This document shows, piece after piece, positions 1-7,500 of a DNA stretch of 8,762 bases. Origin of the DNA: an uncultured Lachnospiraceae bacterium (GTDB taxonomy: Bacteria > Bacillota > Clostridia > Lachnospirales > Lachnospiraceae); contig CAJUGG010000053.1 in the NCBI GenBank assembly GCA_910585995.1, forward strand, positions 1 to 8,762. The letters run 5' to 3'. Within the stretch, counting starts at the first letter, position 1, and each line of letters starts with the position of its first letter. The notes under the pieces were generated by a model. The model searched no databases. It saw only the letters and a list, made by a program, of their open reading frames with translations, and had not been told where the DNA came from. Both the position numbers and the translations under genes were made by a program.

Positions 1-966
1 TTTATGATCTTTGTAATGATTGGCTCTCCTGTATTTGGATTGATAGGGATTTCCAGATTTCCTGATGCCAAAGTAGAAGCAAGAATAATTGGAGCACAAC
101 TTGTTACAGTTATTTTAAGTTTGGGATGTTATGCATATATTGTCCTTCATATGAAAGGGAGACCCAAGATAAAATATTGGAGCTATGCAATTAAATATAA
201 CTTGCCTTTATTGCCATTTTTTTTATCGAACTATATTTTAAACGGAAGTGACCGCTTAATGATATCTTATTATTGTGGAGATGATAAAGCAGGGATTTAT
301 GGAATAGGACATACTATGGCTGCAGTCGTTAATATTATATGGAGTTCTATCAATGCGACTTTATTGCCTACTATATATCAAAAATGTGATGAAAATAAAA
401 GAGAAGATTTGTCTGGGATCGTGGTTCCGATTATGACAGGTTTTGCGGCTGTTTGTATTATGATTATGCTGTTGTCGCCCGAAATTATTAAATGCCTTGC
501 TCCGTCCAGCTATGGGGAAGGTATGTATGTAATACCAGTTGTAGTAGGTGGTACATTTATCATGTCTTTGTACACGGTGTTTTCCAATAATCTGTTGTAT
601 GAGAAGCAGTCACAGACTGTCACGGCAGCAGGACTGGCAGCAGCGATTCTGAATTTTATCTTAAATATGTTATTCATTCCCATCTTTGGATACCTGGCGG
701 CAGGTTATACCACGTTGTGCGCCTATATATTGCCAGTACTATGGGGAGCCATCTCACTTAAAAAAGTGACAGGATCTGATATATATGATATGAAAAAAAT
801 AGGAATTATTGGTGTGATTATTATTGGATTTTCTTTGTTTATACCTGGATTGTATAATTATAGTTATGTGCGTTACGGAATATTAATTATTATAGTGTTG
901 GTATTGTGGATGAAAAAAGATTGGTTATTTGGAAGCATATTGAAAAAAATATTTTATAAAGGATGA
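1..966 (+). CDS. Polysaccharide flippase (Wzx/MATE-like), 3' part only
   Basis: An integral membrane protein likely to flip lipid-linked polysaccharide repeat units across the cytoplasmic membrane during capsule or exopolysaccharide synthesis. The reading frame is open to the window edge, and the ATG at position 4 is probably an internal Met. About 320 residues are visible, against roughly 450-500 usual for the family, so the N-terminal third is missing. Numbering from that Met, hydrophobic segments fall near 1-16, 28-48, 66-80, 103-121, 139-158, 174-194, 204-227, 230-250, 265-281 and 290-303. Family-like landmarks are the NLPLLPFFLSNYILNGSDR stretch at 66-84 and the glycine/alanine-rich pair of helices around 204-238. 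The basic tail (KKDW, KKIFYKG) fits a cytoplasmic C-terminus. The gene is visibly richer in A/T than glnS next door, as is common in surface polysaccharide loci. No terminator follows it. The substrate cannot be deduced from sequence. Confidence 0.88.
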   Translation, partial: FMIFVMIGSPVFGLIGISRFPDAKVEARIIGAQLVTVILSLGCYAYIVLHMKGRPKIKYWSYAIKYNLPLLPFFLSNYILNGSDRLMISYYCGDDKAGIYGIGHTMAAVVNIIWSSINATLLPTIYQKCDENKREDLSGIVVPIMTGFAAVCIMIMLLSPEIIKCLAPSSYGEGMYVIPVVVGGTFIMSLYTVFSNNLLYEKQSQTVTAAGLAAAILNFILNMLFIPIFGYLAAGYTTLCAYILPVLWGAISLKKVTGSDIYDMKKIGIIGVIIIGFSLFIPGLYNYSYVRYGILIIIVLVLWMKKDWLFGSILKKIFYKG

Positions 967-996
967 CAGGAGACAAATATAATATATGTGATTACC

Positions 997-1026
997 TTGC
1001 AAATGGGAATGATTTTGTGCTATGAT
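997..1026 (+). promoter_or_regulatory. Probable sigma-A promoter of glnS
   Basis: A -35-like TTGCAA (997-1002) and a -10 TATGAT (1021-1026) are separated by 18 nt. A TG at 1018-1019 one base before the -10 makes it an extended -10 site. Transcription would start near 1033, leaving a leader of under 30 nt, too short for a T-box or riboswitch. The glnS ribosome binding site GGAGGAGGA (1044-1052) follows, 7 nt before the start codon. Read-through from the flippase gene is also possible because no terminator separates them. Confidence 0.55.
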
Positions 1027-1059
1027 AATTTTCAATGAAAAACGGAGGAGGAGCCTGTT

Positions 1060-2724
1060 ATGGAAAAAGAAGTTGTTTCGAAAAATTTTATTGAGATAGA
1101 GATTGACAAGGATCTTGCAGAAGGGGTCTATGATACGGTGCATACACGCTTTCCGCCGGAGCCGAATGGATATCTGCATATCGGACATGCGAAGTCGATC
1201 CTGCTGAATTATGGACTGGCTAAAAAATACCATGGGAAATTTAATATGCGTTTTGATGACACCAATCCCACCAAGGAGCGGGTGGAGTTTGTGGAGGCCA
1301 TCAAGCAGGATATTCAGTGGCTGGGGGCAGACTGGGAAGACCGGCTGTTTTTTGCGTCGGATTATTTTGAACAGATGTACGAGGCGGCGGTGAAGCTGAT
1401 TAAAAAGGGCAAGGCGTATGTGTGTGATCTGACTGCGGAAGAGATCCGGGAATATCGGGGTACGCTAAAGGAGCCGGGGAAAAACAGTCCGTACAGGGAC
1501 CGCAGCGTGGAAGAGAATCTTACACTGTTTGAAAATATGAAAAACGGGATGTATCAGGATGGGGAGAAAGTGCTGCGGGCTAAGATTGATATGGCTTCTC
1601 CCAATATGAATATGCGGGACCCGGTGATCTATCGGGTGGCTCATATGAGTCACCACAATACCGGGGATACTTGGTGTATCTATCCGATGTATGATTTTGC
1701 GCATCCGATTGAGGATGCGATTGAGGGGATTACACATTCGATCTGTACGCTGGAATTTGAGGATCATCGTCCGCTCTATGAGTGGGTGGTGCAGGAGCTT
1801 GAGTATCCTCATCCTCCGCGCCAGATTGAGTTTGCGAAACTGTATCTGACCAATGTGGTGACGGGCAAACGGTATATTAAGCAGTTGGTGGAGCAGGGGA
1901 TTGTGGATGGCTGGGACGATCCGCGTCTGGTGTCCATCGCAGCTCTTCGCCGCCGTGGATTTACGCCGGAATCTCTGCAGATGTTTGTGGAGTTGTGCGG
2001 GGTGGCCAAAGGACAGAGTTCTGTGGATTATGCCATGTTAGAGTATTGTATCCGGGAAGATCTGAAGATGAAGCGTTCCCGGATGATGGCGGTGTTAGAT
2101 CCGATTAAGCTGGTGATCGACAATTATCCGGAGGGAGAAGTGGAGTATCTGGATGCTGCCAATAATCTGGAAAATGAGGCACTCGGAAGCAGGCAGATTC
2201 CATTTTGTCGGGAATTGTATATCGAGCGAGAGGATTTTATGGAGGAGCCGCCGAAGAAGTATTTCCGGCTGTTTCCAGGCAATGAAGTGCGGCTGATGCA
2301 TGCTTATTTTGTAAAATGTGAAAGTTTTGTCAAAGATGAAGCAGGGAATGTGACCGAGGTACACTGTACGTACGATCCGCAGACGAAGGCGGGAAGCGGT
2401 TTTACCGGGCGGAAGGTGAAAGGGACGATTCACTGGGTGCCGGCGCCTTATGCAGTGGAGGCAGAGGTGCGGCTGTATGAAAATCTGATTGATGAGGAGA
2501 AGGGTGTCTATAATGAAGATGGGAGCATGAATCTCAATCCGGATTCTCTGAAGGTGGTGAGAGCGAAACTGGAGCCGGCGCTTAAGGGGGCGAAGGCGTA
2601 TGAGAGCTTTCAGTTTGTGAGAAATGGATTTTTCTGCGTGGATGCGAAGGATTCTAGGGAGGATGTACTGGTGTTTAATCGGATTGTGTCGCTGAAGAGT
2701 TCGTTTCGGCTGCCGAAGGGATGA
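1060..2724 (+). CDS. glnS: Glutamine--tRNA ligase (GlnRS)
   Basis: A cytoplasmic class I aminoacyl-tRNA synthetase that charges tRNA(Gln) with glutamine using ATP. The 554 residues match the usual bacterial length (about 550), so the gene is complete. The nucleotide-binding signature PEPNGYLHIGHA is at residues 33-44 (HIGH at 40-43), followed by the conserved RFDDTNPTKE at 64-73. The second class I signature (KMSKR loop, MSKR in E. coli GlnRS) is here VTGKR at 267-271, followed by the family-typical GWDDPRL (284-290) and LRRRGFTPES (296-305). The C-terminal half has the two beta-barrels used for anticodon recognition, including HWV at 458-460. The motif set is of the GlnRS type rather than bacterial GluRS. 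The ATG at 1060 is supported by GGAGGAGGA 7 nt upstream. A GlnRS implies that Gln-tRNA(Gln) need not be made only by GatCAB transamidation. The palindromic element begins 6 nt after the stop. Confidence 0.95.
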   Translation: MEKEVVSKNFIEIEIDKDLAEGVYDTVHTRFPPEPNGYLHIGHAKSILLNYGLAKKYHGKFNMRFDDTNPTKERVEFVEAIKQDIQWLGADWEDRLFFASDYFEQMYEAAVKLIKKGKAYVCDLTAEEIREYRGTLKEPGKNSPYRDRSVEENLTLFENMKNGMYQDGEKVLRAKIDMASPNMNMRDPVIYRVAHMSHHNTGDTWCIYPMYDFAHPIEDAIEGITHSICTLEFEDHRPLYEWVVQELEYPHPPRQIEFAKLYLTNVVTGKRYIKQLVEQGIVDGWDDPRLVSIAALRRRGFTPESLQMFVELCGVAKGQSSVDYAMLEYCIREDLKMKRSRMMAVLDPIKLVIDNYPEGEVEYLDAANNLENEALGSRQIPFCRELYIEREDFMEEPPKKYFRLFPGNEVRLMHAYFVKCESFVKDEAGNVTEVHCTYDPQTKAGSGFTGRKVKGTIHWVPAPYAVEAEVRLYENLIDEEKGVYNEDGSMNLNPDSLKVVRAKLEPALKGAKAYESFQFVRNGFFCVDAKDSREDVLVFNRIVSLKSSFRLPKG

Positions 2725-2730
2725 AGAAGG

Positions 2731-2796
2731 GGACGCCAGCGAACGGAGCAGGAGGACGCCAGCGAACGGAACAGGGGCTGCCAGCAAGCGGAGCCT
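2731..2796 (+). repeat. Three tandem 22-23-nt imperfect units after glnS
   Basis: Units begin at about 2731, 2754 and 2777. The first two share GGACGCCAGCGAACGGA exactly. The third is a diverged version (CTGCCAGCAAGCGGAGC). Two of the three units also occur inverted at 2942-2980, so this array forms the outer left arm of the palindrome described separately. The outermost unit (2735-2752) matches the inverted right-hand unit better than the middle one does, so alternative pairings are possible. Confidence 0.8.
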
Positions 2797-2980
2797 CCTG
2801 ACTCAACAAATGTCTGCATAGAATGTATCGGACAGTCCGGCCATTTTGTGCGCCTCATTCGGACACGGGTGTCCGTCTGCTGCGTACAAAATGACCGGAC
2901 TGTCCGCTCCAATCTACACAGCACTATTTGTTTGAGTCAGGAGGCTCCGCTTGCTGGCAGCCCCTGCTCCGTTCGCTGGC
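2758..2980. repeat. Long nested palindrome, copy 1 of a dispersed element
   Basis: The outer arms 2758-2806 and 2932-2980 are inverted copies matching at 48 of 49 positions (the mismatch is at 2771). Inside them lies a core of about 126 nt (2806-2931) that is itself an imperfect hairpin. Segment 2829-2849 pairs with 2886-2906 at 20 of 21 positions, and the apex is GGACAC/GTGTCC around 2861-2874. The half at 2869-2931 recurs, reverse-complemented, at the end of the window. No open frame of interest, transposase or flanking duplication was found. There is no T-run after either arm, so it does not look like a simple intrinsic terminator, although transcribed RNA would fold strongly. The remaining 118 nt up to the next gene hold only an A/T-rich patch with a weak TATAAA (3013-3018) and no good -35. 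The element could be a MITE or REP-like sequence, but I do not recognise a named family. Confidence 0.85.
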
Positions 2981-3098
2981 TGGGTAGTGAGGGGCGGAGC
3001 TGCAAACTATTGTATAAAGAGTGAGGGGAGAATGGTAGGGCTTTATTTAATGGGATTTTAGATATTAGTGATGCAAGGAATGGGAAGGAGGAGAGAGG

Positions 3099-4496
3099 AT
3101 GTATGAGATGATGCTTCGGCTGGAGGGGAAGAGGGAACGGAACCTGTATGAGCAGATCTATGAGTATGTGAAGGGGGAGATTCAGAGGGGGAATATTCGG
3201 TGTGGGGAGAGGCTGCCTTCTACGAGGCTGCTGGCGCAGCAGTTGGGGGTGAGCAGGAGTACGGCGCAGTTGGCATATGAGCAGCTTTTGTCAGAGGGGT
3301 ATATAGAGGCAGTGCCTTGTAAGGGGTATTTTGTGTGCCAGGTGGAGGAGTTGTATGATCTGGGGCAGAGGGAGAGCGGAGGAGAAGTGAGGGAGTGGAA
3401 GGGGGAGGAAAAGAAGTGGCTGTATGATTTTACTCCTAGTGGGATTGATCTGGAGCATTTTCCTTATTCGGTGTGGAGGAAGCTCTATCGAGAGGTGCTG
3501 CAGGATGATCAGAGGGAGTTGTTTCATCTGGGGGATGCGAAGGGGGAGATATCTTTGAGAGAGACGATCTGTCAGTATCTGCATCAGGCAAGGGGAGTGA
3601 GGTTGCAGGCTTCGCAGGTGATTTTGGGGGCGGGGAATGATTATCTGCAGATGTTGTTGTCTCGGATGTTGGGGACGGGATATCGGATTGCTATGGAGAG
3701 TCCTACGTATCGGCATGCGTATGATATTTTTCAGAGATTGGGGTATGAGTGCCGTACGGTGTCTATGGACCGGTATGGGATGAGTGTGGAGGAGCTTAGG
3801 CTGAGCGGGGCGGATATCGCGTATGTGATGCCTTCTCATCAATACCCTATGGGGGTGGTGATGCCGATTAAGAGGAGACAGGAGCTTTTGCAGTGGGCGG
3901 CGAAGGGGGAAGGGAGGTATATCATCGAAGATGATTATGACAGTGAATTTCGGTATGGGGGAAAGCCGATTCCTTCGCTGCAGGGGAGTGACAGTCATCA
4001 GAGGGTGATCTATATCGGGACTTTTTCCAAGTCGATTGCGCCGTCTATCCGTATCAGTTATCTGGTGCTGCCGTTGCCGCTTCTGGAGAGATACGAGCAG
4101 GTGGGGCGCAGTTTTTCTTGTACGGTGTCGCGGACGGATCAGAGGGTCTTGCAGTATTTTATGGAACGGGGATATTTTGAGCGGCATCTGAATAAGATGA
4201 GAGCATTGTATAAGAGTAAGCACGATGTATTATTGGCAGAAGTAAAAGGGATGAAAAGCGTTAGGAGGATACTTGGAGAGCGGTCGGGGGTGCATATCCT
4301 GCTGCAGATGAATGGAGAGATGTCCGAAGAAGAGCGGATCCTCAGAGCGGAGCAGGCGGGAGTGAAAGTATATCCGCTGTCTGAATACTGCATTGACCAG
4401 AGAAGGTATGAGCCGACGGTGATCTTGGGATATGCGACAATGACGGAAGAGGAGATTCAAAAGGCGGCGGGGATCTTAAGAGAAGTGTGGGGGTAG
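3099..4496 (+). CDS. MocR/PdxR-type PLP-dependent transcriptional regulator
   Basis: A cytoplasmic one-polypeptide fusion of a GntR-type winged helix-turn-helix (about residues 14-80) with a class I aminotransferase fold (about 105-465). The DNA-binding part shows LPSTRLLAQQLGVSRSTAQ (39-57) and the wing EGYIEAVPCKGYFV (66-79). The aminotransferase part carries family landmarks: PSHQYPMG (245-252), DDYDSEFRY (278-286) and TFSKSIAPSIRISY (308-321), with K311 as the probable PLP Schiff-base lysine. The length of 465 is normal. Members bind PLP as an effector and control vitamin B6 synthesis, GABA use, transport and other functions, usually activating a divergent neighbour. Here the upstream neighbour glnS is co-directional and no pdxS/pdxT or transporter gene is visible, so the target is unknown. 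The start is supported by AAGGAGG (3085-3091) 7 nt before ATG. The gene is extremely G-rich on the coding strand. No terminator is seen after it. Confidence 0.92.
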   Translation: MYEMMLRLEGKRERNLYEQIYEYVKGEIQRGNIRCGERLPSTRLLAQQLGVSRSTAQLAYEQLLSEGYIEAVPCKGYFVCQVEELYDLGQRESGGEVREWKGEEKKWLYDFTPSGIDLEHFPYSVWRKLYREVLQDDQRELFHLGDAKGEISLRETICQYLHQARGVRLQASQVILGAGNDYLQMLLSRMLGTGYRIAMESPTYRHAYDIFQRLGYECRTVSMDRYGMSVEELRLSGADIAYVMPSHQYPMGVVMPIKRRQELLQWAAKGEGRYIIEDDYDSEFRYGGKPIPSLQGSDSHQRVIYIGTFSKSIAPSIRISYLVLPLPLLERYEQVGRSFSCTVSRTDQRVLQYFMERGYFERHLNKMRALYKSKHDVLLAEVKGMKSVRRILGERSGVHILLQMNGEMSEEERILRAEQAGVKVYPLSEYCIDQRRYEPTVILGYATMTEEEIQKAAGILREVWG

Positions 4497-4535
4497 GCAT
4501 CTGCAACTGCAATTCAATTCGGGAAAACTTAGAAA

Positions 4536-4564
4536 TTGACAAGGAAGAAAGAAATGAGTATGAT
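4536..4564 (+). promoter_or_regulatory. Strong sigma-A promoter of the secreted-protein gene
   Basis: A perfect -35 TTGACA (4536-4541) and a -10 TATGAT (4559-4564) are separated by the optimal 17 nt. The start of transcription would be near 4571, giving a leader of about 25 nt. The ribosome binding site GAGGTG (4586-4591) lies 5 nt before the ATG at 4597. No inverted repeat that would serve as an operator was found around it, so the sequence suggests substantial constitutive expression independent of the upstream regulator gene. Confidence 0.75.
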
Positions 4565-4596
4565 GGAATACAGCAGATAAGAAATGAGGTGTACTT

Positions 4597-7500
4597 ATGA
4601 AAAAATGGAACATTTGGAAACGAGGGATCGCCGTATCTGTGGCGGCGGTTGTACTTGTGACGGATCAGAGTATCATTTATGCAGCGGATCGTTCTGCAGA
4701 GCCGGAGACACTCGAAGAGGGAGAAGAAGCACCTGCATTGCCGGAAGAAAACGAAACGGCAGGGCCAGAAGAGGGAGAGACATCACAGTATCCAGAAGAA
4801 GATAGTGGGATACCAAAAGATAACCAGGAGCAGGATGAGACTGATGTGCCAGAAGGCGATAGGGTATTGCCTGAGGGAGCAGGGGAGGTATCCCCGGAAG
4901 ATAACGGTGATCTGCCTCAGAGTGAGCAGCCAAAAGAACCAGAGCTGCCAAAACCGCAGGAGGAACAGACTCAAGAAGCACCAGAGGAAGAAGCAAAAGA
5001 ACAGCCAGAAGCAGAAGAGGATACAGAGCCTTTAGAAGAAGAGAGACATTTTAAGCCTCATCTGAAGAGGAATAGCTCTGAAGAAGATGCCTACCTTTGG
5101 GATCAGCCGCTGATCGGGCAAGAGGATGACGAGGAACCGTATACTTATACAGAGTCCTATGGAAATCAGCTGAAGGGTCAGACCGAGAGGGCTTTGTATG
5201 AGCAGTTACAGGCTGCTCTGGAAGAAAATGAAACGGCCATATCTCTAGGAGAGATCACGACAGATGCGGAGGAATTAGAAGGAGAGGCATACGAAGCGTT
5301 CGTTCTGTCATATGAGGAAGCTGCACAATATGCGTTTGATGCATGGTATTATGACTATGCAGATGCAGAGTATCTGGATACAGAGAACAGTGAACTCGTA
5401 ATAAAGTATGAAGGAATACCAAGTGAAGACGGAACTACCCTGTGGACCGTGGAGGCATCCTGGGAGCTTGCTTGGGAAGAGGATACAGACAAAGAGACAG
5501 AAGAGACGATTCCTTCAGCCGAGGAGGGAGATACTTGCCAGACCTTACGTACATGTTTTGACCAGATCCTAAACTCCATGGGACAAGAAGAATCCACAGA
5601 GTCATCTGCCCGGATGTTTCAGCGTCTCTGTGATCAGGCAGAGATCACCTGTATTTTGGTAAAGGGAATCGTGGAAGAAGAACTTCATGTGTGGAATATG
5701 GTGCAGATGGAAGATGAAAACTGGTATCTGGTGGATACCTCTCGAAACGTCTTTTTAAAAGGCGATACCGAGGAAATGCAAGAGACCTATCAGATGTATG
5801 GAGATTTTTCCAACAGCCACAGGGGATTTTTTGCTTATCCGGAAATAGGCAGCACAGACTATCTGCCGGCTGACACAGACGCAACAGTAACCACACCAGA
5901 GGATAAAAAAGAAGCAGGTGATCAGATGGAGGATTCAGAGATTTTGCCATCACAGGAGCCAGCGCAGTCAGAGACACCAGAAGAGACCAGGACCACAAAA
6001 CCTGACACCGAGACCCAGACAGGAACTGAACCCATGCAGCCAGCAGAGCCAAACGAGTCCATACAGCCTGAGCATCAGACGCAGCAATCAGAAGCTCTGC
6101 CGGCAACTACACCCAGTGAAAAGACCATATCTGAAAACGTAGAGACAAAGACATCGGATGATCTGATGTCTCAAAGCGCAGCTCAAAATCCCGCAGAGCC
6201 GTCAGCGCCTGCCCAAGAAGAACTGTCTCTTGCCCAAGCAGATCAAGCTGCTGAAGAAGTACCAGAGACTGCCAGAGCCGTCCAGGAAAAAGTATTAGAG
6301 GGGATATCCGTATCCGGTATCAAGCCTCAGACTTACACTGGCCGCGCCATCACACCCAAGGTAGTGGTCAAAGACAGTTCTACCAATAAGAAATTAAAAG
6401 AAGGCAGCCAATATACCATTTCTTATGAGAATAATATCCATGCGGGAACTGCGACGGTCGTGATCCGCGGCGTGGAAGGCAGCGGATATGACGGTGTCTG
6501 CCGGGTTGATTTTCCGATAAATCCCCAGAACATTGCCAAGAAAGTAAAAGCAAAAGTACTAGGGAAAGGTTTTGCCTACACAGGACTTCCCATCACTCCC
6601 GGAGTCGAGATCAGCTATAATAAAACAGGACTGACCGCAGGTGTGGACTACCAGGTTGAGTATCTGCAGAATACCGAAAAAGGAAATGCCCAGATCCAGC
6701 TGACAGGTATCGGAGATTTTACCGGAACGAAGGTATTGAAATTTAAGATTACGCCTAAAAATATGAAAGATACCACCGTATCGTTATCCTCGTATTCAGA
6801 TATCTACGGAGGAGAAGGTGCGCTGCCAACCGTCTCAGTCAGCTACGAAGGCGGAATCTGCCGGGAAGGCATTGACTATACAGTGAAATATCCCAAAAAG
6901 CTGAAAGTCGGTAAAAACGTCATTCAGGTAGTAGGCAGAGGCAGCTTCAAAGGTTCTGTCAAACTGACCTATATGATTGGAAAAGCCTCGATCGAAGATG
7001 CAGAGATCCATTTTCCCTATGCCTGGAAGTATACTTCCAAAAATATCAAAGTAATGCCAACCTCTGTGACCGTGGATGGTGTGTCTCTGCAGCCTAAAAA
7101 AGATTACACCATCAAATACCAGGCCGTCGGCGGCAAAAGAAGCGGCAGCGTCAAAAAACCAGGCGCCTATCAGATCATACTGACCGGAAAAGGAAACTAT
7201 CAAGGAAGCATGGTTTTTGATTTCTGCATCACAGACAGTCAGGAAGTATTAGATCAGAACTATAACAGTGCCGAAAGCACCATTAAAAAACCAGATCTGC
7301 CCCCAACACCGGATACCAGCCCGGATGAAGAGCTGAGCGTTGAGAAAGACCGCTACTGGGGCTATTACGAGCAGTATAAGATTACCTCCAAAAAAGGAAT
7401 CCAGGGTGTCTCCAACTACACCGAAGATACCGAAGCACAGCATATCCTTCTCAACGTCAATATGGCTGATCTGATCAGCACACGAGAAAGATCCGGTTTT

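Noticed and set aside
4..6. ATG as true start of the flippase
   Set aside because: The frame stays open to base 1, no ribosome binding site can be seen, and the protein would lack the N-terminal third of the family.
2095..2787. 230-residue open frame on the - strand
   Set aside because: It lies antisense to glnS, has no ribosome binding site or recognisable domain, and its Arg/His/Leu-rich translation is what a G-rich gene gives in reverse.
2731..2796. Tandem 22-23-nt units as a small CRISPR array
   Set aside because: Units are contiguous with no spacers, degenerate, and also occur inverted in the same palindrome.
2829..2906. Palindrome as a rho-independent terminator of glnS
   Set aside because: The hairpin is far longer than usual and no T-run follows either the core or the outer arms. 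It may still hinder transcription.
3013..3018. TATAAA as the -10 of the MocR gene promoter
   Set aside because: No acceptable -35 occurs 16-18 nt upstream (that stretch is G-rich repeat flank), so it was left as a weak possibility only.
3291..4223. 310-residue open frame on the - strand
   Set aside because: It is a reverse-strand shadow of the MocR-type gene, with Pro/His/Arg/Ile-rich low-complexity translation and no start signal.
4497..4596. Riboswitch or leader RNA before the secreted-protein gene
   Set aside because: The predicted transcript leader is only about 25 nt and no stable fold is seen in the gap.
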